Shown: in pieces, positions 36,846 to 45,174 of the stretch
Layout of the letters: each line of letters opens with the position of its first letter
How positions within the stretch are numbered: position 1 is the stretch's first letter
Source: Acrocarpospora macrocephala
GTDB lineage: Bacteria > Actinomycetota > Actinomycetes > Streptosporangiales > Streptosporangiaceae
Assembly: GCF_009687865.1 (NCBI RefSeq)
Contig: NZ_BLAE01000014.1
Span: 146,248-210,247 of the forward strand
Length of the DNA: 64,000 bases
Direction of reading: 5' to 3'
Position numbers and translations under genes: made by a program
The notes under the pieces: generated by a model
The model's input: the letters and a program-made list of their open reading frames with translations, nothing else
Told to the model about the DNA's origin: nothing
Database searches by the model: none

Positions 36846-37251
36846 TGTCACCCGCGCGATAATGGCCGACAAGATGAGTGATCACTGCTACGAACTGGTC
36901 GCCGACTGCCGCCTCCGCGCGGCCACCGACCTCTTCGCCCACACCTGGGACCCCGTTGTCCTCGCGACTCTTAGCCTGGGCCCACGCCGCCGCCGCGAGC
37001 TACGCGCCGCGATCGGCGGCATCAGCGACAAGGTCCTCACCGAGGCCCTGCACCGCCTCCTCGCCAACGGCCTGATCAACCGCCACGCCCACGCCGAGGC
37101 CCCACCTCGCGTCGAGTACGCCCTGACCAGCTTGGGCCAAAGCCTGGTCGACGGCCCGATGCGGGCACTCGCGGTCTGGACGACCGAACACGGCGACGAA
37201 CTCCTCGACGCCCAGGAAAGCGCGGCACGAACGAGATCCACTCACGGCTGA
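36841..37251 (+). CDS. HxlR-family transcriptional regulator
   Basis: Up to 136 aa of winged-helix HxlR type. It has CRLRAATDLFAHTWDPVVLATLSLGPRRRRELRAAIGGISDKVLTEALHRLLANGL split across the helix-turn-helix, and then the wing HAEAPPRVEYALTSLGQSL. The usual N-terminal sensing cysteine is at CYELVADC. The start is uncertain: GTG 36841, ATG 36862 or ATG 36874 are all in frame and none has a clear ribosome site. It is divergent from the F420 reductase-like gene, which it probably regulates. Confidence 0.85.
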   Translation: MHVTRAIMADKMSDHCYELVADCRLRAATDLFAHTWDPVVLATLSLGPRRRRELRAAIGGISDKVLTEALHRLLANGLINRHAHAEAPPRVEYALTSLGQSLVDGPMRALAVWTTEHGDELLDAQESAARTRSTHG

Positions 37252-37301
37252 CCATCTGGATCAGCCGGATCGGCGGCGTGACGCTCGGCACCTGACGACG
37301 A

Positions 37302-38588
37302 CTAGCTGAAATAGCGCAGCCAGACGTACACCCAGGCCATCAGCGTGCTCAGGACGGTCACCAGGATGCCGTACTTGGTGAATTGCCAGAAGCTGATGCG
37401 GTGGCCGGCTCGGGCGGCGATCCCGAGGGCGACGACGTTGGCGCTCGCCGCGACCGCGGTGCCGTTGCCGCCGAAGTCGGCGCCGAGGGCGAAGGCCCAC
37501 CACAGGGCCTGGCCGGTCTGCGGGTCGGGGGTTTGCGCGACCATTCCCTCGACGATGGGCGCCATCGTCGCGACGTACGGAATGTTGTCGAAGAAGGCGC
37601 CCAGCACGCTGGAACCGAACAGCAGGCTCGTGGCCGCGACGAAGTAGTTGTCGCCGAGCGCGTCGATGGCCCAGGTGCCGATCGTGGCGATGACGCCGGT
37701 GTGCACCAGCGCCGCGACCATCACGAACAGGCCCATGAAGAAGACCAGGGTGGGCCATTCGACCTCGCTCAGGACATCCGAGGTGTCGACGCGGGACACC
37801 AGCAGCATCACCCCGGCGCCCACCAGGGCGACGATCGAGGGTTCCAGGTGCAGGACGGCGTGCAGCCCGAATCCGACGACGACACCGCCGAGCACGATCA
37901 GGCATCGCGCCAGCAGGCGCGGGTCGGTGATGGCCCGGCGTTCCTGCAGCGCCATCACCGACGCCACATGCTCGGGGTTGTACTGGAACGAGTTGCGGAA
38001 CAGCACCCGGGTGAACAGGACGAACACCACGAACACGACGACCACGATGGGCGCCATGTGGATGAGGAAGTCGTTGAACGTCAACCCGGCCCGGCTGCCG
38101 ATGATGATGTTGGGCGGATCGCCGATGAGCGTCGCCGCGCCACCGATGTTGGAGGCCAGAACCTCAGCGATCAGGTACGGCTGAGCCGGGATGCGCAGCC
38201 GATTGCAGACCACCACCGTGACCGGCGCGACAAGCATGATCGTGGTGACATTGTCGAGAATGGGCGAAGCGATCGCCGTGATCCCCATCAACATGACCAT
38301 CAGCCGGTACGGCCTGCCCTTGGACTTCTTGGCCGCCCAGATGGCGAGATAGTCGAACACCCCCGTCTGCTTGATGATCCCCACGATGATCATCATGCCG
38401 AACAGCAGAAAGATGACGTTCCAGTCGATGCCCTCGTGCTCGGAGAAGAACACCTCCTTCCCCGGGATCAGCCCCAGCACGGCCATCGCGCCCGCGGCGA
38501 TGAGGGCCGTCTTGACCTTGTCCGCCTTCTCGGTGGCGATGAAGAAGAACGCCACGCAGAAGATCCCGAGAGCGATGACGGCACTCAT
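37302..38588 (-). CDS. NhaD/ArsB-type (SLC13-like) ion transporter
   Basis: A 428-aa protein with about 11 membrane helices. From ATG 38588 it begins MSAVIALGIFCVAFFFIATEK, a natural first helix. A start at 38699 is open but lacks a ribosome site and adds a hydrophilic extension. Family signatures are SPILDNVTTIMLVAPVT, SNIGGAATLIGDPPNIIIG and the mirrored FDNIPYVATMAPI, with GADFGGNGTAVAASANVV near the C-terminus. These match the ion transporter superfamily of NhaD Na+/H+ antiporters and ArsB. The ion is not determined. Its ATG overlaps the stop of a small upstream ORF. Confidence 0.85.
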   Translation of the reverse strand: MSAVIALGIFCVAFFFIATEKADKVKTALIAAGAMAVLGLIPGKEVFFSEHEGIDWNVIFLLFGMMIIVGIIKQTGVFDYLAIWAAKKSKGRPYRLMVMLMGITAIASPILDNVTTIMLVAPVTVVVCNRLRIPAQPYLIAEVLASNIGGAATLIGDPPNIIIGSRAGLTFNDFLIHMAPIVVVVFVVFVLFTRVLFRNSFQYNPEHVASVMALQERRAITDPRLLARCLIVLGGVVVGFGLHAVLHLEPSIVALVGAGVMLLVSRVDTSDVLSEVEWPTLVFFMGLFVMVAALVHTGVIATIGTWAIDALGDNYFVAATSLLFGSSVLGAFFDNIPYVATMAPIVEGMVAQTPDPQTGQALWWAFALGADFGGNGTAVAASANVVALGIAARAGHRISFWQFTKYGILVTVLSTLMAWVYVWLRYFS

Positions 38589-38674
38589 CGGCCACGCCCC
38601 GGCGGTCCGGCCCGTCCGGTGCCCGAGAGCGGCGGCCTGGGCGTGCGGGAAATGGGCATGCGGGAGCGGTACAC
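38585..38674 (-). CDS. Small leader ORF, 29 codons, translationally coupled to the transporter
   Basis: GTG 38674 has an ideal ribosome site, GGAGGAG at 38681-38687 with 6-base spacing. That is far better than anything in front of the transporter itself. The frame ends at a TGA that overlaps the transporter ATG as ATGA. The peptide begins VYRSRMPISRTPRPP and is rich in Arg, Pro, Gly and Ser, with no signal peptide. The layout fits a leader peptide that controls translation of the transporter by coupling or attenuation. No homologue is known to me. Confidence 0.6.
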   Translation of the reverse strand: MYRSRMPISRTPRPPLSGTGRAGPPGRGR

Positions 38675-38760
38675 GGAAATCTCCTCCGGTCGAGGGCATA
38701 CGGTCGCGTCAATGGCCGAGGAGAACTCAAAGGCCGAGGAGAGCGGGAAGGGGGAGCCGG

Positions 38761-39279
38761 TCAGTCTTCGAGGCCGGACAACGCCAGATTGGTGAGCAGC
38801 AGCTCCAGGGTGATCGCCCCGGCCAGCGCGCCGTCCCGGTCGACCACCGCCACCAGCGGGCTGTGCAGCCGCGCCATGAGGGCGGCCACCTCAAGCAGGT
38901 TCGCGTCCGCGGGCACGATCACCGGCCGGGCCGGCTGGCGCGGCAGGCAGTCACCCACCGTCAGCTCGGCCAGCTCCCGCCAGAACTCGTCGGCATGAGC
39001 CTCGTCGATCGTCCGGGCCAGCCCGGGATCCTCCTGGTACGGCACGGGAACCGCCAGGCGCAGCACCTGGGTCCCCGGCAGCACGGCCCGGGGCCTGGCC
39101 TTGTCATCCACGACGATCAGCCCCGGCAACCGGCCCAGCGCCATCACCCGGATGGCTTTCACGACCGAGTCGCCGACGGTCACCGTCGGGAGGCTCACAG
39201 CGATATCGCGTGCTTGCATGGCATCATCCAGTGCGGTCGCGGCGTCGTCGCCGGGCAGGGTCGTACAGGTCATATCCAC
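38761..39279 (-). CDS. CBS-domain pair protein
   Basis: A 172-aa cytosolic protein made of two CBS motifs, about residues 20-80 ([27 protein letters not shown]) and 105-165 ([37 protein letters not shown]). CBS pairs sense adenosyl nucleotides and often gate transporters. It lies 86 bases upstream of the leader ORF on the same strand, so it may be co-transcribed with the NhaD-type transporter. The start is GTG 39279, with GGAGG 10 bases upstream. ATG 39273 or 39219 are alternatives. Confidence 0.82.
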   Translation of the reverse strand: MDMTCTTLPGDDAATALDDAMQARDIAVSLPTVTVGDSVVKAIRVMALGRLPGLIVVDDKARPRAVLPGTQVLRLAVPVPYQEDPGLARTIDEAHADEFWRELAELTVGDCLPRQPARPVIVPADANLLEVAALMARLHSPLVAVVDRDGALAGAITLELLLTNLALSGLED

Positions 39280-39432
39280 GTCGAGGACGCCTCCGTTCCT
39301 GAAGCGATGGTGAATCAGGGCCCCGATCCGTCTTCAGTCTTCGCGAAGTCAGCGGCCGCCACCATCGGTCCCAGCACCCATCTCTGGGGGGTATGACATG
39401 CAGAGGACCTGCGGAGATGGGAGGCAGCCCGC

Positions 39433-40437
39433 ATGGACAGCGGGACGCCGCGGCGAAAGGCTGGTGATATGAGCGACCGGACCCCTGCCCAAGCGCTGTT
39501 CTGGCGGCTGTTCGTGATCAACGGGCTGGTGTTCGCGGCGGGAACGCTCGTGCTCGCCCTGTCCCCGGCCACGGTGTCCTCGCCGATCCTGCTGACCGAG
39601 GTGCCGGTCCTGACGGTCGGGCTGGCGCTGATCCTGGCCGCCAACGCGCTGCTGCTGCGTACCAGCCTGGCCCCGCTGGACGCGCTGGCCACGCTGATGC
39701 AGCGGGTGGATCTGCTGCGAACCGGGGACAGGATGGCCGACAGCGGCAACAGCGACCTCACCCACCTGATCCACACCTTCAACGCGATGCTCGACCGGCT
39801 GGAGGCCGAACGCAGCGCCAGCAGCGCGCACGCCCTGGCCGCGCAGGAGGGGGAGCGGCAGCGCATCGCCCGCGAGCTGCACGACGAGATCGGCCAGAGC
39901 CTGACCGTGGTGCTGCTGGGCCTGAAGCGGGCGGTCGACCGCGCGCCCGACAGCCTCCGCGAGGAGCTGCACGCCGCCCAGGAGACGGTCCGCGCCAGCC
40001 TCGACGAGGTACGGCAGGTCGCCCGCCGCCTCCGCCCCGGCGTCCTGGAAGATCTCGGCCTGCACAGCGCGATGAGCTCCCTGAGCAGCGACTTCTCGCA
40101 GGTCAGCGGGATTTCGGTGACCCGCGAGGTGGATAGCGACCTGCCCGCCCTCGGGGCGGACGCCGAACTCGTGCTCTACCGGATCGCCCAGGAAAGCCTC
40201 ACGAATGTGGCCAGACACGCCCACGCCACCCGGGTCGAGCTGTCGCTCACCGCGGACCCCGGCGCGGTGACACTGCGCATCCGCGACAACGGACGCGGAA
40301 ACGTACGCCAGGACGGCGCCGGGATCCGGGGCATGCGCGAACGCGCCCTGCTCATCCACGCCCGTCTGACGATCGACTCCCCACCCGGCGGCGGCACCGA
40401 GGTGCGCCTGGTCATCCCTGCGGAGCGAGGCCTGTGA
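39433..40437 (+). CDS. NarX/DegS-type sensor histidine kinase
   Basis: A 334-aa kinase. Two membrane helices lie at about residues 21-43 and 55-75, with only a short loop outside. A HAMP-like segment follows, then the HisKA_3 box with phospho-His150 in QRIARELHDEIGQSL. The HATPase domain has YRIAQESLTNVARHAHAT and DNGRG. The short extracytoplasmic loop suggests sensing within the membrane or by a partner. The ATG has GGGAGG upstream. Its stop overlaps the GTG of the response regulator. Confidence 0.9.
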   Translation: MDSGTPRRKAGDMSDRTPAQALFWRLFVINGLVFAAGTLVLALSPATVSSPILLTEVPVLTVGLALILAANALLLRTSLAPLDALATLMQRVDLLRTGDRMADSGNSDLTHLIHTFNAMLDRLEAERSASSAHALAAQEGERQRIARELHDEIGQSLTVVLLGLKRAVDRAPDSLREELHAAQETVRASLDEVRQVARRLRPGVLEDLGLHSAMSSLSSDFSQVSGISVTREVDSDLPALGADAELVLYRIAQESLTNVARHAHATRVELSLTADPGAVTLRIRDNGRGNVRQDGAGIRGMRERALLIHARLTIDSPPGGGTEVRLVIPAERGL

Positions 40438-41084
40438 ACAAGACACGGATCCTGCTGGCCGACGACCACGCCCTGGTGCGCCACGGGCTGCGGCTGATCA
40501 TCGACGCCGAACCCGATCTGATGGTGGTCGCCGAGGCGGCCGACGGCGCGGAAGCCGTCGAAGCCGCCGCCCCCGACCAGGTCGACCTGGCCATCCTGGA
40601 CATCGCCATGCCGCGCATGACCGGCATCCAGGCGGCCCGCGAGATCTCCCGCCGCGCGCCCGGCATCCGCATCCTGATGCTTTCCATGTACGACAACGAG
40701 CAGTACTTCTTCGAGTCGCTCAAGGCGGGAGCCTCGGGCTACGTGCTCAAGTCGGTCGCCGACCGCGATCTTCTGGAGGCCTGCCGGGCCGCCATCCGGG
40801 GCGAGCCCTTCCTCTACCCCGGCGCGATCACCGCGCTCATCCGTGACTACCTGCAGCGCGCCCGCCAGGGCGACCGCCTGCCGGAGAGCATCCTGACCCC
40901 CCGGGAAGAGGAGATCGTCAAGCTGATCGCCGAAGGCAATTCGGCCAAGGAGATCGCCCAGACCCTCGTCATCAGCGTAAAGACGGTCGACCGGCACCGC
41001 GCGAACATCCTGCAGAAGCTCGGCATGCGCGACCGCCTCGAACTGACCCGCTACGCCATCCGCTCCGGCCTGGTCGAGCCCTAG
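40434..41084 (+). CDS. NarL-family response regulator
   Basis: A 216-aa regulator paired with the preceding kinase through a GTGA overlap. The receiver domain has ADDHALVRHGLRL, phospho-Asp56 in LAILDIAMPRMTG and Lys in YVLKSVADRD. The LuxR-type HTH at the C-terminus reads LTPREEEIVKLIAEGNSAKEI and SVKTVDRHRANILQKLG. The target is unknown. The CBS/transporter operon is divergent from this pair and is the nearest candidate. The gene ends in a 4-base convergent overlap with the short adenosylhomocysteinase gene. Confidence 0.92.
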   Translation: MNKTRILLADDHALVRHGLRLIIDAEPDLMVVAEAADGAEAVEAAAPDQVDLAILDIAMPRMTGIQAAREISRRAPGIRILMLSMYDNEQYFFESLKAGASGYVLKSVADRDLLEACRAAIRGEPFLYPGAITALIRDYLQRARQGDRLPESILTPREEEIVKLIAEGNSAKEIAQTLVISVKTVDRHRANILQKLGMRDRLELTRYAIRSGLVEP

Positions 41085-42313
41085 CTGCCGAGTCGCCAGG
41101 AATGCAGGTAGGACTCCTGCTCGGGGGTGAGGGTGTCGATGGTGATTCCGGTGGCGGCGAGTTTCAGGCCGGCCACCTGGGTGTCGATCTCGGTGGGGAC
41201 GTCGTACACGCCGGGTGCGAGGCGGGAGTGTTCGCCCGTCAGCCAGGCGACGGCGAGGGCCTGGGCGGAGAACGACATGTCCATGACGGCGGCGGGGTGG
41301 CCTTCGGCGGCGGCCAGGTTGACGAGGCGGCCTTCGGCGAGCAGGAGGAGGCGGCGGCCGTTCAAGAGGTATTCATCCATGTTGGGACGGATTCCAGGGT
41401 GCACCTCCGACGCGAGGTCGGCGAGGGCGCGGACGTCGATCTCGACGTCGAAATGCCCGGCGTTGGCCAGGATCGTGCCGTCCTTCATCTCGACGAGGTG
41501 TTCGGCGCGGATCACGTCCCGGTTGCCGGTGACGGTGATGAAGACGTCGCCGATGGCGGCGGCCCCGGCCATGGATCGCACCTCGTAGCCCTGCATGGAG
41601 GCGTCCAGGGCCTTCACCGGGTCGATCTCGGTGACGATCACCCGGGCGCCCAGACCTTTGGCGCGCTCCGCGACGCCGCGGCCGCAGTAGCCGAACCCGG
41701 CGACCACCACCGTACGCCCCGCCAAAAGCGCATTCGTCGCCCGCATGATGCCGTCGAACGTCGACTGCCCGGTGCCATACCGGTTGTCGAACATGCGCTT
41801 GGTACGGGTGTCGTTGACGGCCACCATCGGAAACTTCAGCGCGTTCTCCGCGGCCATCTGGCGAAGCCGGATGATCCCGGTCGTGGTCTCCTCGCAACCG
41901 CCGAGCACCGGGATCTCGGTCCGCTCGGTGTGCAGGATGTTGACCAGATCGCAGCCGTCATCGAGCACCAGATCCGGCAAAATGTCCAGCGCGCGATGGA
42001 TGTGCCGATAGTAGGTATCCCGATCCACCCCGGCACGGGCGTGCACGGCGATGCCATAGTCACCGAGCGCGACCGCCACGTCATCCTGCGTGGACAGTGG
42101 ATTGGAGGCGGCGAGCGCGATCTCCGCACCCCCCGCCCGCAGCGCGCCCATCAGCACCGCGGTCTCCGCCGTCACGTGCAGGCAGGCCGCGATCCGTACG
42201 CCCTCGAAAGGACGCTCCCCGGCGAACCGCGCCCCGACCGCCGTCAGCACCGGCATCGACCGCGAGGCCCAGCCGATCCGCCGTTCCCCGGCCTCGGCCA
42301 GCGATCCGTCCAC
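41081..42313 (-). CDS. Adenosylhomocysteinase paralogue, short (archaeal/Thermotoga-like) form
   Basis: A 410-aa enzyme that should split S-adenosylhomocysteine, or a related nucleoside, using bound NAD. Catalytic positions seen in the family are kept: LHVTAETAV, DDGCD, EETTTG, the Lys and Asp of NDTRTKRMFDN, and GHFDVEID. The NAD loop is GFGYCGRG. Compared with the neighbour it lacks an insertion of about 40 residues in the substrate domain. It also lacks the C-terminal K-x-x-H-Y-R-Y tail that contacts NAD of the next subunit, ending SYLHSWRLGS instead. The start is GTG 42313 behind GGGGGAG. Confidence 0.85.
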   Translation of the reverse strand: MDGSLAEAGERRIGWASRSMPVLTAVGARFAGERPFEGVRIAACLHVTAETAVLMGALRAGGAEIALAASNPLSTQDDVAVALGDYGIAVHARAGVDRDTYYRHIHRALDILPDLVLDDGCDLVNILHTERTEIPVLGGCEETTTGIIRLRQMAAENALKFPMVAVNDTRTKRMFDNRYGTGQSTFDGIMRATNALLAGRTVVVAGFGYCGRGVAERAKGLGARVIVTEIDPVKALDASMQGYEVRSMAGAAAIGDVFITVTGNRDVIRAEHLVEMKDGTILANAGHFDVEIDVRALADLASEVHPGIRPNMDEYLLNGRRLLLLAEGRLVNLAAAEGHPAAVMDMSFSAQALAVAWLTGEHSRLAPGVYDVPTEIDTQVAGLKLAATGITIDTLTPEQESYLHSWRLGS

Positions 42314-42326
42314 GACTCCCCCGTTC

Positions 42327-42351
42327 GAGGGGCCCCGCGAAGGGGCCCCTC
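42327..42351 (-). terminator. Terminator between the two adenosylhomocysteinase genes
   Basis: Perfect 10-bp stem GAGGGGCCCC / GGGGCCCCTC with loop GCGAA, 6 bp beyond the ahcY stop. It should limit read-through from ahcY into the short paralogue. Confidence 0.85.
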
Positions 42352-42357
42352 AACGTT

Positions 42358-43785
42358 CTAGTACCGGTAGTGATCCGGCTTGTACGGACCCTCGACATCC
42401 ACCCCGATGTACTCGGCCTGCTTCTTGGTGAGCGTGGTCAGCTTCACCCCGAGCGCGTCCAGGTGCAGCCGGGCGACCTTCTCGTCCAGGTGCTTGGGCA
42501 GCACGTAGACCCCGATCGGGTACTGCTCGGTCTTGGTGAACAGCTCGATCTGGGCGATCACCTGGTTGGTGAAGGAGTTGGACATCACGAACGACGGGTG
42601 GCCGGTCGCGCAGCCCAGGTTCATCAGGCGGCCCTCGGCGAGCACGATGATCTGGTGGCCGTCGGGGAAGGTCCAGGTGTGCACCTGGGGCTTGACCTCC
42701 TCCTTCACGATGCCCGGGATGCGGGCCAGACCGGCCATGTCGATCTCGTTGTCGAAGTGGCCGATGTTGGAGACGATCGCGTTGTGCTTCATCTCGGCCA
42801 TGTGGTCGGCGGTGATGATGCCGAAGTTGCCGGTCGTGGTGACGAAGATGTCGGCGCTGCCGACCACGTCCTCCAGGGTGGTGACCTGGTAGCCGTCCAT
42901 CGCCGCCTGGAGGGCGCAGATGGGGTCGATCTCGGTGACGATGACCCGGGCGCCCTGGCCGCGCAGCGCCTCCGCGCAGCCCTTGCCGACGTCGCCGTAG
43001 CCGCAGATCACGGCCACCTTGCCGCCGATGAGCACGTCCGTGGCCCGGTTGAGGCCGTCCAGCACCGAGTGGCGGGTGCCGTACTTGTTGTCGAACTTGG
43101 ACTTGGTCACCGAGTCGTTGACGTTGATGGCCGGGAAGAGCAGCTGGCCGTTGTTGAACATCTCGTACAGCCGGTGCACGCCGGTGGTGGTCTCCTCGGT
43201 GACGCCCTTGATCTCGGCGGCGATGGCCGTCCACCGCTTGGCGTCGGTCACGGTGCGGCGGAGCAGGTCGAGGATGATGCCCCACTCCTCGGGGTCGTCC
43301 TCGCTCGCGGTCGGCACGGCGCCGGCCTTCTCGAACTCGGCGCCCTTGTGCACGAGCAGGGTGGCGTCGCCGCCGTCGTCCAGGATCATGTTGGGCCCGG
43401 TGCCGTCCGGCCAGGCGAGCGCCTGCTCGGTGCACCACCAGTACTCTTCCAGCGTCTCGCCCTTCCAGGCGAAGACGGGCACGCCCTTGGGCTCCTCGGG
43501 GGTGCCCTCGGGGCCGACCACGACGGCGGCGGCGGCGTGGTCCTGGGTGGAGAAGATGTTGCACGAGACCCAGCGCACGTCGGCGCCGAGCGCGACCAGC
43601 GTCTCGATCAGGACGGCGGTCTGGATGGTCATGTGCAGCGAGCCCATGATCTTCGCGCCGCGCAGGGGCTGGCTGGCGGCGAACTCGCTGCGGGTCGCCA
43701 TCAGGCCCGGCATCTCGTGCTCAGCGAGTCGGATCTCCTTGCGGCCGAAGCCGGCAAGCGAAAGGTCGGCGACCTTGAAGTCCAT
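42358..43785 (-). CDS. ahcY: Adenosylhomocysteinase, long form
   Basis: A 475-aa enzyme of the methyl cycle. From ATG 43785 it reads [18 protein letters not shown], and GAGAGGGG lies 9 bases upstream; an ATG at 43812 is less likely. It has the full set of family features: [48 protein letters not shown], the NAD loop [16 protein letters not shown], and the C-terminal KPDHYRY tail. The insertion around [10 protein letters not shown] to [14 protein letters not shown] marks the typical actinobacterial long form. It is divergent from a MerR gene. Confidence 0.95.
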   Translation of the reverse strand: MDFKVADLSLAGFGRKEIRLAEHEMPGLMATRSEFAASQPLRGAKIMGSLHMTIQTAVLIETLVALGADVRWVSCNIFSTQDHAAAAVVVGPEGTPEEPKGVPVFAWKGETLEEYWWCTEQALAWPDGTGPNMILDDGGDATLLVHKGAEFEKAGAVPTASEDDPEEWGIILDLLRRTVTDAKRWTAIAAEIKGVTEETTTGVHRLYEMFNNGQLLFPAINVNDSVTKSKFDNKYGTRHSVLDGLNRATDVLIGGKVAVICGYGDVGKGCAEALRGQGARVIVTEIDPICALQAAMDGYQVTTLEDVVGSADIFVTTTGNFGIITADHMAEMKHNAIVSNIGHFDNEIDMAGLARIPGIVKEEVKPQVHTWTFPDGHQIIVLAEGRLMNLGCATGHPSFVMSNSFTNQVIAQIELFTKTEQYPIGVYVLPKHLDEKVARLHLDALGVKLTTLTKKQAEYIGVDVEGPYKPDHYRY

Positions 43786-43890
43786 CTGGGGTGTCCCCTC
43801 TCGTAACGACATCTGCGAGTTTAAGGGGCCGATCGACCCTCTCGCCTACTCGGAGGGCCGAACCTCACACAAGAATGTAAGAATAGGCGG

Positions 43891-44223
43891 ATGCGGATAA
43901 CCGAAGCGGCGGCGCGGCTGGGGATGTCCCCGCGCATGCTCCGCTACCGAGAAGCGCTCGGATTGCTGCCGCCGGTCCGCGAGAAGGGGTCGCACCGGCG
44001 GTTCGGCGAGGAGGAGCTGGCGGCCGTCACGCAGGCGGTCGAGCTGGAACGGCGCTTCGACGTGTCCCCCGCGGAGCTGGCCTTCGCGCTCCGGACGCTG
44101 TCGGAGCCGGCGGTGGCCCAGGCCGTACGCGATCTGGGCCTGCGGATCGGGCGGATCCAGGCACCGCGGCGGGCCCTGGACTTCGAGAAGGAGAAGGCGC
44201 TGCGGCTACTCCGCGGCCGGTAG
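43891..44223 (+). CDS. MerR-family transcriptional regulator, short
   Basis: A 110-aa protein with an N-terminal MerR helix-turn-helix (MRITEAAARLGMSPRMLRY) and the wing LPPVREKGSHRRFGEEEL, followed by a helical linker. No cysteine-rich metal-binding tail is present, so its signal is unknown. TAAGAAT at 43878-43884 is a possible -10 whose spacing would make the mRNA leaderless. It is divergent from ahcY, which is the most likely target besides itself. The last 18 bases overlap the convergent CDF gene. Confidence 0.8.
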   Translation: MRITEAAARLGMSPRMLRYREALGLLPPVREKGSHRRFGEEELAAVTQAVELERRFDVSPAELAFALRTLSEPAVAQAVRDLGLRIGRIQAPRRALDFEKEKALRLLRGR

Positions 44224-45141
44224 CTTGCCGTTGGCGCGGTCGAGGTCGGGCTCCAGGTAGATCACCCGGGCGATCGGGACCTGGGCGCGGATGCGCTGCT
44301 CGGCCTCGTCGATGCCGCGCGCCACCTCGGCCGCGGTGTCGTCGTGGTCCACGGCGATCTTGGCGGCAACCAGCAGCTCCTCGGGGCCGAGGTGCAGCGT
44401 GCGCATGTGGATGATCCTGGTCACTTCGGGCGCGCTCTCCAGCGCGGCGCGGATCTGCTGCTCCATCTCGGGGCCCGCACCCTCACCGATCAGCAGCGAC
44501 TTGGTCTCCAGGGCCAGGATCACCGCGATGATGGCCAGCAGCACGCCGATCATGAGGGTGCCGATGCCGTCCCAGGTCCCGTCCCCGGTGATGACCGCCA
44601 TCGCCACGCCGAACAGCGCGAAGATCAGGCCGAGTAGCGCGCCCAGGTCCTCCAGCAGCACCACCGGCAGCTCGGGCGACTTGGACCTGCGGATGAACGA
44701 CACCCACGACTGCGTGCCGCGCACGTGGTTGGACTCCACGATGGCGGTGCGGAACGAGAACGTCTCCGCGATGATCGCGAAGATCAGCACCCCGAACGCC
44801 CACTGCGGCGAGGTGATCTCCTCCGGGTGCGAGATCTTGTGATAGCCCTCGTACAGCGAGAAGACCGCGCCGATGGTGAACAGCACCACCGCGACCACGA
44901 AGGCGTAGAAGTAGCGCTCCCGGCCGTAGCCGAAGGGGTGTGCCGGGGTGCGGTCACGGGCCGCGCGCCTCCCGCCCACCAGGAGCAGCGCCTGGTTGCC
45001 CGAGTCGGCGACCGAGTGCACCGATTCCGCCAGCATCGACGACGAACCCGTGAACAGGAACGCCACGAATTTGGCCACCGCGATGGCCGCATTGGCGGCC
45101 AACGCCGCGATGATCGCCTTGGTTCCGCCACCCGCGCTCAC
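44206..45141 (-). CDS. Cation diffusion facilitator family transporter
   Basis: A 311-aa membrane protein with six helices and a cytosolic C-terminal ferredoxin-like domain. The metal site in helices II and V is visible as ESVHSVADSGNQ and LLEDLGALLG. In canonical zinc CDFs these are HxxxD and HxxxD, so here His/Asp and Glu/Asp occupy the two halves. The C-terminal domain has LHLGPEELLVAAKIAVD. It most likely exports Zn2+, Fe2+ or Mn2+. The GTG start follows GAGGAG. The gene lies 33 bases before the SIS gene stop, on the same strand. Confidence 0.88.
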   Translation of the reverse strand: MSAGGGTKAIIAALAANAAIAVAKFVAFLFTGSSSMLAESVHSVADSGNQALLLVGGRRAARDRTPAHPFGYGRERYFYAFVVAVVLFTIGAVFSLYEGYHKISHPEEITSPQWAFGVLIFAIIAETFSFRTAIVESNHVRGTQSWVSFIRRSKSPELPVVLLEDLGALLGLIFALFGVAMAVITGDGTWDGIGTLMIGVLLAIIAVILALETKSLLIGEGAGPEMEQQIRAALESAPEVTRIIHMRTLHLGPEELLVAAKIAVDHDDTAAEVARGIDEAEQRIRAQVPIARVIYLEPDLDRANGKLPAAE

Positions 45142-45174
45142 TCAACACTCCTCAAGAACTCGACCAAGGCGATC

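Noticed and set aside
38589-38699. Longer start of the NhaD/ArsB-type transporter
   Set aside because: No ribosome site at 38699 and a hydrophilic His/Arg/Pro-rich extension; the good site serves the leader ORF in another frame.
43813-43890. SAH riboswitch upstream of ahcY
   Set aside because: Only 78-105 bases separate ahcY from the MerR gene, and no SAH-riboswitch core or pseudoknot pattern could be matched.
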